Assembly (NCBI GenBank): GCA_029916745.1
Contig: JARXWK010000023.1
Location: forward strand, 1 to 52,656
DNA: 52,656 nt
Direction: 5' to 3'
DNA from: Dysgonomonadaceae bacterium PH5-43
Lineage (GTDB): Bacteria; Bacteroidota; Bacteroidia; Bacteroidales; Azobacteroidaceae
Of this stretch, positions 26,453 to 36,486 are shown piece by piece. The number at the start of each line of letters is the position of its first letter. The stretch's first letter is position 1. The translations under genes were made by a program, and so were the position numbers. Below the pieces are notes generated by a model, which was not told where the DNA came from, did not search any database, and saw only the letters and a program-made list of their open reading frames with translations.

Positions 26453-27220
26453 ATGAATTTATTGACTATAGTTAAGGTTGGAGGTAAAATAGTAGAAGAG
26501 CCGGAGTTGTTAGAAGCTTTACTAAAAGATTTTTCTCGTATTTCGGGAAATAAGTTACTGGTGCACGGTGGAGGGCGTTCGGCAACTCTATTGGCAGAAA
26601 AGCTCGGCATAGAAACCAAAATGGTTAACGGAAGAAGAGTTACCGATGAGGAAATGCTAAAAGTGGTTACTATGGTTTACGGAGGACTTGTAAATAAAAA
26701 TATCGTAGCTAAGCTACAATCTCTAAATTTAGATGCTATAGGATTAACAGGTGCCGACCTCGATATAATGCAAGCAAAGAAAAGAGAAGTTACCGATGTG
26801 GATTATGGTTTGGTAGGAGATGTAAAGAAAGTAAATAGCCCAGTGCTTAACGACTTGCTAAATCAGAATTACATTCCGGTGCTGGCTCCTATAACTCACG
26901 ATGGTTGTGGTCAGCTATTAAATACCAATGCCGATACAATTGCAGGTGAAGTAGCAAAAGCGCTTACTTACGACTTTAATGTGCGACTCATCTATTGCTT
27001 TGAAAAGAAAGGTGTGTTGAAAGATGAAAACGATGATGATAGCGTAATTCCTTTCATCGATAAAGAACTATTCGCAGAATATAAAGACGCAGGCATTATT
27101 CAAGGAGGTATGATTCCTAAATTGGAGAATGCTTTTAATGCTATCGCAGCAGGAGTTAAAGAAGTGATAATAACAAGAGCGTCAGACCTAAATTCAGGTA
27201 AAGGAACGTTTATACGATAA
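26453..27220 (+). CDS. argB: Acetylglutamate kinase
   Basis: 255 residues, short form. Kinase motifs: KVGGKIVEE at the N-terminus, LLVHGGGRSAT for acetylglutamate binding, GLVNKNIVAKLQSL, LNTNADTIAGEVAKAL, and GGMIPKLENAFNAIAAGVKEV. It phosphorylates N-acetylglutamate (or N-succinylglutamate in some Bacteroidetes) as the second step of arginine synthesis. No other arg gene is in the window; the neighbours are unrelated housekeeping genes. Confidence 0.93.
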   Translation: MNLLTIVKVGGKIVEEPELLEALLKDFSRISGNKLLVHGGGRSATLLAEKLGIETKMVNGRRVTDEEMLKVVTMVYGGLVNKNIVAKLQSLNLDAIGLTGADLDIMQAKKREVTDVDYGLVGDVKKVNSPVLNDLLNQNYIPVLAPITHDGCGQLLNTNADTIAGEVAKALTYDFNVRLIYCFEKKGVLKDENDDDSVIPFIDKELFAEYKDAGIIQGGMIPKLENAFNAIAAGVKEVIITRASDLNSGKGTFIR

Positions 27221-27239
27221 TATAACAATAATATAAAGA

Positions 27240-28436
27240 ATGAGAAATTCTTTCGAAATGATAGCGAAAACTCTTTATGGCGTAGAAGAAATTCTGGCTC
27301 AAGAGTTGATAGAGCTTGGAGCTAATGATGTGCAAATAGGAAGAAGAGTAGTTACTTTTTCAGGTAATAAAGAACTAATGTATAAGGCTAACTTCCATTG
27401 TCGAACAGCTCTTAGAATACTTAAGCCCATAAAAACTTTCAAGGCTAAAAACCCTGAAGAGGTTTACGAAAATGTTAAACTAATAGATTGGGAACAGTAT
27501 CTTAACGAAAAAACAACATTTGCAATAGATGCCGTTGTGTATTCTAATTCGTTTACTCATTCTAAGTTTGTAGCTTACAAGGTAAAAGATGCTATTGTAG
27601 ATCAATTTACCGAGAAAGAAATGAAACGCCCATCGGTAAGTGTAAGTAATCCTGATATACAGATTCACATACATATATCTCACGAAGAATGTACCATCGC
27701 TCTTGATAGTTCGGGCGAGTCGTTACATAAAAGAGGTTATAGAACTGAGGAAGCCGGAGCTCCACTTAATGAAGTGCTTGCAGCTGCTATGATTCTTAAA
27801 ACGGGCTGGCGAGGCGAAAGCAATTTCATTGACCCAATGTGCGGCTCGGGAACCTTATTAATAGAAGCAACTCTTATCGCTCTTAATATAGCTCCGGGTG
27901 TTTATCGCAATCAATATGCTTTTGAAAAGTGGGAAGACTTTGATGCTGAATTATTCGAGAGTATCAGTTCTGATGATTCTTACGAGAGAGAATTTAAGTT
28001 TAAGGCTTATGGTTCCGATATATCTCAGAAAGCCATCTATGCTTCTAATGTAAACGTTAAGAATGCAGGTTTATCTAAATATATAGACCTTAAACTGCAA
28101 CCAATTCAAGAAATACAGAATGCTCCGGAAAAGGGAATCCTTGTTACTAATCCTCCTTATGGGGAGAGATTAAATCCTCGAAATCTTATGGAGCTTTACG
28201 GAGTAATAGGTGAGCGATTGAAGCACGTATTTGAAGGATACGATGCTTGGATAATATCCTCAAATTTAGAAGGGTTTGAAAAGATAGGATTAAAACCTTC
28301 TTCAAAAATAAGACTTGTAAATGGAGACCTTACTTGTGAATATCGTCAGTATAAGATTTTCAAGGGTAAACATAAGGAGTTTAAAGGAGAGGTAAAAAAG
28401 ATAGAAAAGAGAAACTTAAATAATAAACAAGATTAA
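27240..28436 (+). CDS. THUMP-domain rRNA N2-guanine methyltransferase, RlmL-like
   Basis: 398 residues. N-terminal THUMP region (about 50-155, RNA binding) followed by a class I methyltransferase with FIDPMCGSGTLLIEA (SAM loop) and catalytic NPPYG. This is the layout of the N-terminal half of E. coli RlmL, which makes m2G2445 in 23S rRNA; here it is a stand-alone protein with a lysine-rich tail (last 20 residues) that may help bind RNA. Cytoplasmic. Lies 10 bp before the S9 peptidase gene. Confidence 0.88.
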   Translation: MRNSFEMIAKTLYGVEEILAQELIELGANDVQIGRRVVTFSGNKELMYKANFHCRTALRILKPIKTFKAKNPEEVYENVKLIDWEQYLNEKTTFAIDAVVYSNSFTHSKFVAYKVKDAIVDQFTEKEMKRPSVSVSNPDIQIHIHISHEECTIALDSSGESLHKRGYRTEEAGAPLNEVLAAAMILKTGWRGESNFIDPMCGSGTLLIEATLIALNIAPGVYRNQYAFEKWEDFDAELFESISSDDSYEREFKFKAYGSDISQKAIYASNVNVKNAGLSKYIDLKLQPIQEIQNAPEKGILVTNPPYGERLNPRNLMELYGVIGERLKHVFEGYDAWIISSNLEGFEKIGLKPSSKIRLVNGDLTCEYRQYKIFKGKHKEFKGEVKKIEKRNLNNKQD

Positions 28437-28446
28437 CATAAGCATT

Positions 28447-30585
28447 ATGAAAAAGTTAATATCTGTAATCATTTTCGCATTTTTAATTATGAGCGTAACA
28501 ACAGCACAAGATAAATATCTTACTTTGGAAGACCTTATTCCTGGTGGAAAAACTTACTATAACTTTGTGCCACGAACAAAGTATAATGTTAAATGGAAAG
28601 GTGATGATTTGATTGTTAATAATGGAGACTCAATGTGGATTGCTAATCCTAAAAATCCTACCAAACAAAAGTTGTTTCTTACAAAAGAAGAGTTGCGCAC
28701 GCTTATAGGTAATGATAGAGTAAATATTAATAATGTTTCGTTCTCTAAAATTAATGAACAGTATTATGGGCGCATAGCTGTTTCGTCGAAGATTATTTAT
28801 TTTGATATAGATAAAAAAGAAATTCTTACTTCTTTCGATACGGAGGGAGCATACAAAAATATTACTCTTTGCCCAGAGAATATGACCTTAGCGTTCACCA
28901 TTGATAACAATCTATATATAAGAAGTAGTAAGAGCGAAGCTATTGCTGTTACAAATGAACCGAAAGATATAGTATGCGGACAGTCGGTGCACAGAAATGA
29001 ATTTGGCATAGACGGAGGAATATTTTGGTCACCTAAGGGTAGTTATCTTGCTTTTTATAGAATGGACGAAACTATGGTAACCGATTATCCTTTGGTTGAT
29101 GTATCGAAACGTATTGCAGAACTAAAGAGTATAAAGTATCCTATGGCAGGAATGACAAGTCACGAAGTTACTTTGGGAGTTTATAATGTTCAATCTGGCG
29201 AAACAGTTTACCTAAAAACAGGTGAGCCTAAAGACCATTACCTAACTAATATCTCTTGGGATCCATCTGAGAAATATATTTATATAATGGAGCTTAGCAG
29301 AAATCAAAACCATCTGCAACTAAATAAATACTCCGTTGAAACAGGAGAAAAGGTTCTTACATTATTTGAAGAGAACAACGATAAATATGTAGAACCTCAA
29401 AACCCTCTTGTTTTCTTGAAAAATAATCCTGAAAGATTTATTTATCAATCAAGAAAAGACGGATATAATCATCTTTATATATATGGTGTGTCGGGAAACT
29501 TTATTACTCAGTTAACTTCGGGAGATTGGGATGTGAAAACTGTTATTGGCTTAACCAATGATGATGTTTATTTTACCTCTAATGAGATAAGTCCTATAGA
29601 ATACCAAATATATAAGGTTAATATAAAATCAGGAAAGAAAACTCAATTGTCTTCAGAGGCAGGAGTGCATAGCCCTATGCTTAGTGCTTCAGGTAAATAT
29701 ATTATAGATAGTTATAGCAATCAAACAACTCCTCGAAATATTGATTTGATAGAAATATCTAAAGGAGGAGTTAAAAGATTGCAAACTGCCGAAAATCCTT
29801 ATCTAAATTATACTTTGCCTGAAATAACTTTGGGTTCGATTAAAGCGGCAGATAAAGAAACTGATATTTATTATCGTTTAATAAAACCTACAGACTTTGA
29901 CCCCAACAAAAAATACCCTGTTATAGTTTATGTATACGGAGGACCTCATAGCCAAATGGTGCTAAATAACTGGCTGGGCAGTGTGCGTGGCTGGGAAATT
30001 TATATGGCACAAAAAGGTTATGTATTGTTTTCGTTAGATAACAGAGGGACATCTAACAGAGGATTCGCTTTTGAAAGTGTAACTCATCGTAAATTAGGTA
30101 TTGAAGAAACTGCCGACCAAATGGAGGGAGTTAAGTTTTTAGAGTCGCTTCCTTATGTTGATGGTGATAGAGTAGGAGTTCACGGTTGGAGTTATGGAGG
30201 ATTTATGACAACAAACTTAATGCTTCGTCATTCCGATAAGATTAAAGTAGGAGTAGCAGGTGGTCCTGTTATTGATTGGAAGTTTTATGAAGTGATGTAT
30301 GGAGAAAGATATATGGATTCTCCACAAGACAATCCAGAAGGTTATGAACTTACAAATATGAATAAACTTGCAGGAAATCTTAAGGGTCGATTTATGTTAA
30401 TACACGGAGATGAAGACCCTGTGGTTGTATGGCAACATAGTTTGTCTTTCCTTAAAGCTTGTATTAATGCAGAAACGTATCCCGATTATTTTGTTTATCC
30501 AGGAGAAGAACATAATATGGTAGGGCGCGACCGTGTTCATTTACAAGAAAAGATATCGAGATATTTTGACGACTATTTGAAATAA
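28447..30585 (+). CDS. S9B dipeptidyl peptidase, DPP IV type
   Basis: 712 residues, exported (signal peptide 1-20, ending TTAQ). An eight-bladed beta-propeller domain (about 40-465) and an alpha/beta hydrolase domain (about 475-712). The catalytic triad is intact: S582 in GWSYGG, D657 in HGDED and H689 in EEHNM. The propeller has R-x-D-E-T type residues near 200. It removes dipeptides from peptide N-termini, usually with proline or alanine at position two, in the periplasm. A full-length paralogue follows after 18 bp. Confidence 0.93.
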   Translation: MKKLISVIIFAFLIMSVTTAQDKYLTLEDLIPGGKTYYNFVPRTKYNVKWKGDDLIVNNGDSMWIANPKNPTKQKLFLTKEELRTLIGNDRVNINNVSFSKINEQYYGRIAVSSKIIYFDIDKKEILTSFDTEGAYKNITLCPENMTLAFTIDNNLYIRSSKSEAIAVTNEPKDIVCGQSVHRNEFGIDGGIFWSPKGSYLAFYRMDETMVTDYPLVDVSKRIAELKSIKYPMAGMTSHEVTLGVYNVQSGETVYLKTGEPKDHYLTNISWDPSEKYIYIMELSRNQNHLQLNKYSVETGEKVLTLFEENNDKYVEPQNPLVFLKNNPERFIYQSRKDGYNHLYIYGVSGNFITQLTSGDWDVKTVIGLTNDDVYFTSNEISPIEYQIYKVNIKSGKKTQLSSEAGVHSPMLSASGKYIIDSYSNQTTPRNIDLIEISKGGVKRLQTAENPYLNYTLPEITLGSIKAADKETDIYYRLIKPTDFDPNKKYPVIVYVYGGPHSQMVLNNWLGSVRGWEIYMAQKGYVLFSLDNRGTSNRGFAFESVTHRKLGIEETADQMEGVKFLESLPYVDGDRVGVHGWSYGGFMTTNLMLRHSDKIKVGVAGGPVIDWKFYEVMYGERYMDSPQDNPEGYELTNMNKLAGNLKGRFMLIHGDEDPVVVWQHSLSFLKACINAETYPDYFVYPGEEHNMVGRDRVHLQEKISRYFDDYLK

Positions 30586-30603
30586 CAGATAAACAATAAA
30601 ATT

Positions 30604-32736
30604 ATGAAAACTCTAAAAACATCAATTATTAGTTTAGTTTTAACTGTAGTATTTACAGTAAACTTATGCGCTCAAGGTCTTTATACTTTAGAGAATACAG
30701 TTCCTGGTGGTGCAAATTATGGCGATCTTACTTTAGAGGCTTATCATACGTTTAGATTCAAAGGAGACGAATTAATCTTAGTTACTTATAATAATCTCTT
30801 TAAGTTTAAGGATAATAAGGTTTTGAATAAGGACGTATTTTTCAAAACTGATAATATTATAAAACTCACAAAGAAAAGAGATATTTCTGTCTCGCAAATG
30901 CGATATATCAACGTTGGGGAAAAATCGTACGGATTAATAGCTGCAGATAATGAACTCTTTTTTCTTGATTTAGAAAAAAAGAAAAAGTTCTTACACTTCA
31001 AGAAAGAAAAAGATTATAGGAGAATGCAATTCTCTCCTGCAAATCTTCATTATGCCTTTACGGTTGAAAATGATTTGTATATTTTAGATAAAGATAATGT
31101 TAAGACTAAGGTTGCAGAAGCAGAGAATGAAAATGTATATTGTGGATACACGGCTTATGATTCTGAGTTTTCACAGTATAACTATAAAGGAATATTTTGG
31201 TCGCCCGATGGCAATTATCTTGCATTCTATAAGATAGATGAAACAACAGTTTCTGATTATCCTATATTAGAGAGTATTAAAGATGAAGGTCTAAACACAA
31301 AGGTTCCTATTCCAGGAGGACGTTTACCCGAAGTTGGTATTGGTATTTACAATATGGCAACTAAAAAAACTATTTATCTAAACACTGGAGATGTAAGCAA
31401 TAAATATTTAACAAATCTTTCTTGGTCTCCTTCTGGAAAGTATATTTATGTAGCAGAACTTAATAGAGCACAAAATCATTTAGAGTTAAACGAATATTCT
31501 GTCGAAACAGGAGAGAAAACACTTACTCTGTTTGAAGAAAATAGTGATAAATATATTAATCCAGTATATGACTTGGTTTTCTTAAAATCTAATCCAGAGC
31601 AATTTATATGGCAAAGCAAGAGAGATGGACATAAACATCTTTATCTGTATAATACTTCGGGAGAACTTATCAAACAATTAACTTCTGGCGATTGGGATAT
31701 CCTTTCTGTTTTAGATACATATTCTGATGGTAATGTATATTATACTTCTAATGAGTCGAATACCATTAACCAAGATATATATATGGTAAACGTAAATACT
31801 GGAAATAAAATGAAGTTAAATAGCGAGTCGGGAGTAAGACTTATACAAAGAAGTGAGTCGGGAGATTACATTCTTGATGAATACTCAGATACTATTAATG
31901 TTAGAAAAATTGACTTGTTAAATATTAAAGATAAAACCATATTGGAGATTCAAAGTATGAAAGATCCTCGTAATGGATTTCCTTCTCCTAATGTAAAGTT
32001 AGGTAAAATAAAAGCAGCCGATGGTGTAACCGACTTAAACTATCGTTTAATGCTTCCTTCTGCATTAGACCCCAACAAAAAATATCCTGTAATTATTAAT
32101 ACTTCGGGCGAAGTGTGTAATTCTTGGCTTGGATATGCAAAGGAATGGGAACTGTTTTTTTCTCAAGAAGGATTTATTGTTTTTACTATAGACTTTAGAG
32201 GTTTCGATAATTTTAGAGGTCTCGACTTTAATACTGCTTCGTACGGACAATTAGGAGTTGCTGAAACAGCCGACATTATGGAAGGTGTAAAGTTCTTACA
32301 GTCGTTAGATTATATAGATGCAGAAAAGATTGGTATTTATGGGGAAGACTATAATGGTTTCTTATCTATGAATATGATGCTTAAATACCCTGATGTTATT
32401 AAAACAGGAGTAGCGGTTACTCCTATTACTGACTTTAGATATTATGATCTTATTTTTACAGAAAGAATGATGAAGACACCCGAAGAGAATCCAGAGGGGT
32501 ACGATAATACTAATCTGAATAAAATGGCAAGTAATCTAAAAGGTAAACTTCTTATTCTTTGTCCTGAAAAAACAACTAATCCAACTCATACACAACAAAT
32601 ACAGTTGTTTTTAGATGCAAGTAAAGAGGTGGGAACTAAACCCGATTACAAAAAGTTTCCGGGCACAAATGCAAGTTCAAATCAAATAGAAAAGTTCAAA
32701 CTTATATACGGTTATTTCAACTATTATCTTAAATAA
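30604..32736 (+). CDS. Catalytically dead DPP IV-like paralogue
   Basis: 710 residues, exported (signal ends LCAQ), clearly a tandem duplicate of the preceding peptidase with the same domain order and many shared stretches ([31 protein letters not shown]). All three catalytic residues are gone: the nucleophile elbow is GEDYNG with D582 in place of serine, HGDED is replaced by CPEKT, and the histidine loop EEHNM by TNASS. The frame is intact over the full length, so it is maintained rather than decaying. It may bind peptides or pair with the active enzyme; that is inference. Confidence 0.9.
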   Translation: MKTLKTSIISLVLTVVFTVNLCAQGLYTLENTVPGGANYGDLTLEAYHTFRFKGDELILVTYNNLFKFKDNKVLNKDVFFKTDNIIKLTKKRDISVSQMRYINVGEKSYGLIAADNELFFLDLEKKKKFLHFKKEKDYRRMQFSPANLHYAFTVENDLYILDKDNVKTKVAEAENENVYCGYTAYDSEFSQYNYKGIFWSPDGNYLAFYKIDETTVSDYPILESIKDEGLNTKVPIPGGRLPEVGIGIYNMATKKTIYLNTGDVSNKYLTNLSWSPSGKYIYVAELNRAQNHLELNEYSVETGEKTLTLFEENSDKYINPVYDLVFLKSNPEQFIWQSKRDGHKHLYLYNTSGELIKQLTSGDWDILSVLDTYSDGNVYYTSNESNTINQDIYMVNVNTGNKMKLNSESGVRLIQRSESGDYILDEYSDTINVRKIDLLNIKDKTILEIQSMKDPRNGFPSPNVKLGKIKAADGVTDLNYRLMLPSALDPNKKYPVIINTSGEVCNSWLGYAKEWELFFSQEGFIVFTIDFRGFDNFRGLDFNTASYGQLGVAETADIMEGVKFLQSLDYIDAEKIGIYGEDYNGFLSMNMMLKYPDVIKTGVAVTPITDFRYYDLIFTERMMKTPEENPEGYDNTNLNKMASNLKGKLLILCPEKTTNPTHTQQIQLFLDASKEVGTKPDYKKFPGTNASSNQIEKFKLIYGYFNYYLK

Positions 32737-32744
32737 ATTATATA

Positions 32745-34013
32745 ATGAATATTTTATTATTAGGTTCAGGAGGGAGAGAGAATGCGTTGGCATGGAAGAT
32801 TAAACAAAGTAGTAAAACAGATAAACTTTTTATTGCTCCAGGAAATGCAGGCACAGCGTCAATAGGTGTTAATGTGTCTATCTCTGCTACTGATTTCGAA
32901 GCGATTAAAGTTTTTGTATTAGAGAATAATATTCAGTTGGTAGTTGTTGGTCCTGAAGACCCTCTTGTGAATGGTATTTACGATTTCTTCAAAAACGATG
33001 AAGATATAAAGAATATTCCAGTGATAGGACCTTCGAAAGAAGGAGCCCAACTTGAAGGTAGTAAAGATTTTGCTAAAGAATTTATGAAACGTCATAATAT
33101 TCCAACAGCACGATATTTAAGCACTACGAAAGATAACATTGAAGAAGGAATAGAATTCTTAAAGACGATGAATCCTCCTTATGTGTTAAAGGCTGATGGT
33201 TTAGCAGCTGGCAAGGGAGTGCTTATTATAGATAATCTTCCGGAAGCCGAAAAGGAACTTAAAACAATGTTAGGAGGAAGCTTCGGAAAAGCAAGCGAAA
33301 CAGTAGTTATTGAAGAGTTTCTTAAAGGTATCGAATGTTCGGTGTTTGTGATGACTGATGGTAACAGCTATAAAATTCTTCCCGAAGCAAAAGACTACAA
33401 AAGAATAGGAGAGGGAGATACAGGTCCGAACACAGGAGGAATGGGAGCAGTAAGCCCAGTGTCTTTTGCCGATGATACTTTTATGAAGAAAGTGGAAGAG
33501 CAAATAGTTATTCCTACCGTTGAAGGTCTTAAGAAAGAACAAATCGAATACAAAGGATTTATATTTATAGGATTAATAAAAGTAAACAACAATCCTATGG
33601 TTATCGAATATAACTGTAGAATGGGAGATCCCGAAACGGAAGTTGTTATGTTAAGGATAAAATCAGACTTTGTAGATTTGCTTGAAGGTGTTGCTAATGA
33701 AACTCTTTCCGAAAAAGAATTAATCTTCGATGAGAGAAGTGCAGTTACAGTTATGCTTGTTTCGGCTGGCTACCCTGGCGATTACGAAAAGAATAAAGTT
33801 ATTTCAGGATTGGATAGTGTCGAAGATAGTATAATATTTCACGCAGGAACGAAAGAGGCTAATGGAGAAATCTTAACTAACGGAGGACGAGTAATAGCTG
33901 TTAGTTCTTATGGTAAAGATAAGCAAGAAGCTTTAGCTAAGTCTTTTGAAAATGCAGAAGTGATTGATTTTGAAGGTAAATATTACCGCAAAGACATAGG
34001 TTTAGATCTTTGA
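32745..34013 (+). CDS. purD: Phosphoribosylamine-glycine ligase
   Basis: 422 residues, full length. [15 protein letters not shown] at the N-terminus, [15 protein letters not shown] in the ATP-grasp domain, the GGMGAVSP and [13 protein letters not shown] signatures, and [12 protein letters not shown] in the C-terminal domain. It joins glycine to phosphoribosylamine in the second step of purine synthesis. 8 bp after the dead peptidase paralogue; its TGA stop overlaps the TTG start of the next gene. Confidence 0.96.
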   Translation: MNILLLGSGGRENALAWKIKQSSKTDKLFIAPGNAGTASIGVNVSISATDFEAIKVFVLENNIQLVVVGPEDPLVNGIYDFFKNDEDIKNIPVIGPSKEGAQLEGSKDFAKEFMKRHNIPTARYLSTTKDNIEEGIEFLKTMNPPYVLKADGLAAGKGVLIIDNLPEAEKELKTMLGGSFGKASETVVIEEFLKGIECSVFVMTDGNSYKILPEAKDYKRIGEGDTGPNTGGMGAVSPVSFADDTFMKKVEEQIVIPTVEGLKKEQIEYKGFIFIGLIKVNNNPMVIEYNCRMGDPETEVVMLRIKSDFVDLLEGVANETLSEKELIFDERSAVTVMLVSAGYPGDYEKNKVISGLDSVEDSIIFHAGTKEANGEILTNGGRVIAVSSYGKDKQEALAKSFENAEVIDFEGKYYRKDIGLDL

Positions 34014-34921
34014 GTATTTACAAATTACATAGAAGTTTTATAAAAGGCAAACTGTCTTTAATACTGTCTCTGATAGTGTTTTTTGCCTTTCGCTTCATAA
34101 ATAAAGAGGATTACACTCCTCTTTATTTGTGGGGTTCTTCAGCTTTACAAGTAGGCTTGGCGTTTCTGTTGCTTTATATCAGTCATAGATTTATGATTGT
34201 TAAAGAACGTTCGCTGTTGCCTGCTTTTTTTAATCTCCTCTTTGTAGCCGCAAATCAAAATAGCTTTGCAGATATAATAGGTAGCTCTGTGGCTATGGCA
34301 ATAGCTCTGTGTTTTGTTTTTTTGTTTTCGTCGTATAAAAATGAAGAAGCAAAGGTAGAATCTCTGAACATAGGAATATTAGTAGGCTTAGCAAGTTTGT
34401 ATTTCCCAACAGCCATAATGTTACTTCCTTTATTTTGGATAGGAATGTATATGATGAAAAGCTTAAATATTAAAACTTTTTTAGCCAATATAACCGGACT
34501 AATTGTTGTTTGTTCTTTTGTTTTCACTTGGAGTATTTACAATAATCACAATGTTTTTAGCGATAAAGTTTCGGAATTATCAAAAGCTTTCGACTTTCAA
34601 TTCTTAGAGTTCGGTTTGAAGAATTATATAATGATAGGAGTGCTTGCTCTTATCCTTTCCTTAGAAGGATTTAATGTGTTTATGTCGGGTCTCTCAGAAA
34701 AAGTACAAACAAAAACTATTCTTAACTATCTTTATTTATTTGCAGTAGTAGTTATAATTCTGTCAATAACTATGTCTCAAATCAACTCCCAGTGGAATCT
34801 TATTTGCTTTATTCCACTATCTTATTTGTTTGCACACTACTTTACTTTTTACGATAAAAAGATTAATAGTTGGTTGTTCTTCTTGTGTATTGCAATGCTT
34901 ATTGGGCTATATTGGCTGTAA
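34010..34921 (+). CDS. Polytopic membrane protein, DUF6427-like
   Basis: 303 residues with about eight membrane helices and a short charged N-terminus ([13 protein letters not shown]). It resembles the membrane proteins found downstream of purD in Bacteroidales, annotated DUF6427; I place it there on pattern and neighbourhood. Function unknown. The start is TTG at 34010, overlapping the purD stop (TTGA), which argues for translational coupling; there is no earlier ATG in frame. It ends 1 bp before the convergent START-like gene. Confidence 0.65.
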   Translation: MSIYKLHRSFIKGKLSLILSLIVFFAFRFINKEDYTPLYLWGSSALQVGLAFLLLYISHRFMIVKERSLLPAFFNLLFVAANQNSFADIIGSSVAMAIALCFVFLFSSYKNEEAKVESLNIGILVGLASLYFPTAIMLLPLFWIGMYMMKSLNIKTFLANITGLIVVCSFVFTWSIYNNHNVFSDKVSELSKAFDFQFLEFGLKNYIMIGVLALILSLEGFNVFMSGLSEKVQTKTILNYLYLFAVVVIILSITMSQINSQWNLICFIPLSYLFAHYFTFYDKKINSWLFFLCIAMLIGLYWL

Positions 34922-34922
34922 A

Positions 34923-35303
34923 CTAAACGCCTAACTTTCTTCTTAATTCTTTTACTTGCGTGTCCCAAAGATTAATTGCGTGTGTTTTATCGTTTGGCTC
35001 TGCGAAATCTGTTATTTCTAAAACACAAGCTCCCGTTATCTCATCTTGATTAATGCGAAACTCGAAGAATGTTTCAGAATCTTCTTCTGTCCAACGAAAG
35101 CGTATTGATGCATAAGGATTAACACTTATTAATTCGGCCTGCGTTGGATATTTGTCCCAAACAAAAGTAAAAATATTAGCATTATCGCTAACTTCATCGG
35201 CGAACCACTCGGCTAAACCGCTCGAACTTGATAGGCAAGACCATAAAGAATTTTTAGAACATTTGTTAAAGATGTACTCTGTCTTGAATTTTTCTTTTTT
35301 CAT
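34923..35303 (-). CDS. START-like (Bet v1 fold) domain protein
   Basis: 126 residues, matching the small START-like domain proteins of Bacteroidetes: LWSCLSSSSGLAEWFADEV near the N-terminus, FTFVWDKYPTQAELI in the beta sheet, RFRWTEEDSETFFEF, and a long C-terminal helix ending ELRRKLGV. The fold forms a hydrophobic pocket; ligand unknown. It faces the DUF6427-like gene tail to tail, and its upstream region holds one of two direct repeats flanking the element remnant. Confidence 0.85.
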   Translation of the reverse strand: MKKEKFKTEYIFNKCSKNSLWSCLSSSSGLAEWFADEVSDNANIFTFVWDKYPTQAELISVNPYASIRFRWTEEDSETFFEFRINQDEITGACVLEITDFAEPNDKTHAINLWDTQVKELRRKLGV

Positions 35304-35351
35304 CTCGTATTATTTTAATGTCAGCACAAGATACAAAAAAATATTAACTTG

Positions 35352-35581
35352 GCAAATATTATCTGAATATTATTACTGTATGGTAAAATAAAGACTATAT
35401 TATCAACTCCCCTTGTCGTTGCTACTTGATAGGCGAGTTGTCTCTTAGGAGATACCCGCCGCCTATCTCCTATCAAAGACGACCTAAAGTGAAGACTTTT
35501 ATTTTTAGGACGTTAAGGCTTTGTTAGACAGTAATATAAATTGAACGGAATTTGGCTCAATTTAGCAAATATTATCTGAAT
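35352..35581 (-). repeat. Truncated inverted element copy C between 17-bp direct repeats
   Basis: GCAAATATTATCTGAAT occurs at 35352-35368 and 35565-35581, with weaker similarity for about 25 bp beyond. Between them, read on the minus strand, is a shortened copy of the dispersed element: CTTCACTTTAGGTCGTCT (35494-35477) matches the block just before the minisatellite of A, followed by three to four 23-bp units down to about 35399. The unit at 35451-35429 agrees with unit 6 of copy A at 20 of 23 positions. The tail block with GAGCCGACC is missing. Confidence 0.65.
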
Positions 35582-35607
35582 TAATTTAGTATATGACAAA
35601 AATTATA

Positions 35608-35834
35608 TAAATTTGCAGCATTCAACTTGAAAATAGTCGAAAAAAGAAAGCGTTTTGCTTTATCCATTATATCGAAAACTGGAAAATTCCAAGTGAATGG
35701 AGTAGACACTTCTTCTAAGTAATTTTCAAAATGCCAGATATGAGTAAATAGCAACAAGTCTCACGTCTTTCTTACATAATTATTTTAACTAAAAAGCTGA
35801 TTTCGGAGACTTATAAGCAGAAAAGGAGAATCTT
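35608..35834 (+). promoter_or_regulatory. Promoter and long structured leader of the envelope operon
   Basis: A -7 box TAAATTTG (35608-35615) lies 220 bp before the ATG. The leader can form an outer stem TTGAAAAT (35627-35634) with ATTTTCAA (35722-35729), enclosing hairpins AAAGC/GCTTT (35647-35661), GGAA/TTCC (35681-35690) and AAGTG/CACTT (35691-35711). At its end AAGGAG (35823-35828) sits 6 bp before the ATG, a true Shine-Dalgarno sequence, rare in this phylum. It could be a regulated leader, but all stems are short. Confidence 0.4.
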
Positions 35835-36476
35835 ATGAAACGTATTTTATTTTTTCTGCCATTACTTTTGGCTTTGTTTTTTTCGGGAGATGCTTTAGGG
35901 CAGAATAAACAGTTGGAAAAGCAACGTAATAAAATGTATAAATCTAAGCTCAAGGAGTACAAAAAAGAAGGATGGAAACTTGATGCCAGCTCTAAAACAA
36001 TTGAGGTGGTTTTATTAGAACATTATGAAAAATTGAAAGATGAAAACTATCAAGAAATCGTTGGTGCTGTTTCTAATTGCAACTCCATTAATGTATGTCG
36101 TCAGGCAGCTTATAATAATGCTATAATAACTTATGCAAACCGTTCAGCTTCAACAGTTAAAGGTCGAGTAGCATCTGATATCAACTTAAACGCATCAGAC
36201 TTTAAGCATAGTGCGGAATTTGACAAATTCTACGCTGCATACGAACGCTTTATAAAAGCAGAAATAAATAGCGGTGTTCTATTGGAAAGTTATAGTATCA
36301 AAAAGAAATCAGGAGATACTAATGAATATCAGATCTATTTCTTAATCAATGAAGACAAAGCGTTGCAAGCTAGGAAGAAAGCCATGCAACGAGCTTTAGA
36401 AGAAACAACTATAGCTCAAGAGTATGCTGCCAAAATTTCAGATTTTATAAATGAAGGGATCAAGAGCATAGACTAA
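35835..36476 (+). CDS. Exported protein of unknown function, LPP20-like fold suspected
   Basis: 213 residues: signal peptide (1-22, ending ALGQ), a lysine-rich helical start (LEKQRNKMYKSKLKEYKKEG), then a globular part with RQAAYNNAIITYANRSASTVKGRVASDI. That alternation of an amphipathic helix and STVKGR resembles the LPP20/FlgT-N-like fold, but I do not recognise a named family. Two cysteines (CNSINVC) are close together and might form a disulfide. First of three genes; the second starts after 10 bp. Translation start is supported by AAGGAG upstream. Confidence 0.7.
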   Translation: MKRILFFLPLLLALFFSGDALGQNKQLEKQRNKMYKSKLKEYKKEGWKLDASSKTIEVVLLEHYEKLKDENYQEIVGAVSNCNSINVCRQAAYNNAIITYANRSASTVKGRVASDINLNASDFKHSAEFDKFYAAYERFIKAEINSGVLLESYSIKKKSGDTNEYQIYFLINEDKALQARKKAMQRALEETTIAQEYAAKISDFINEGIKSID

Positions 36477-36486
36477 ATAAAAAATT

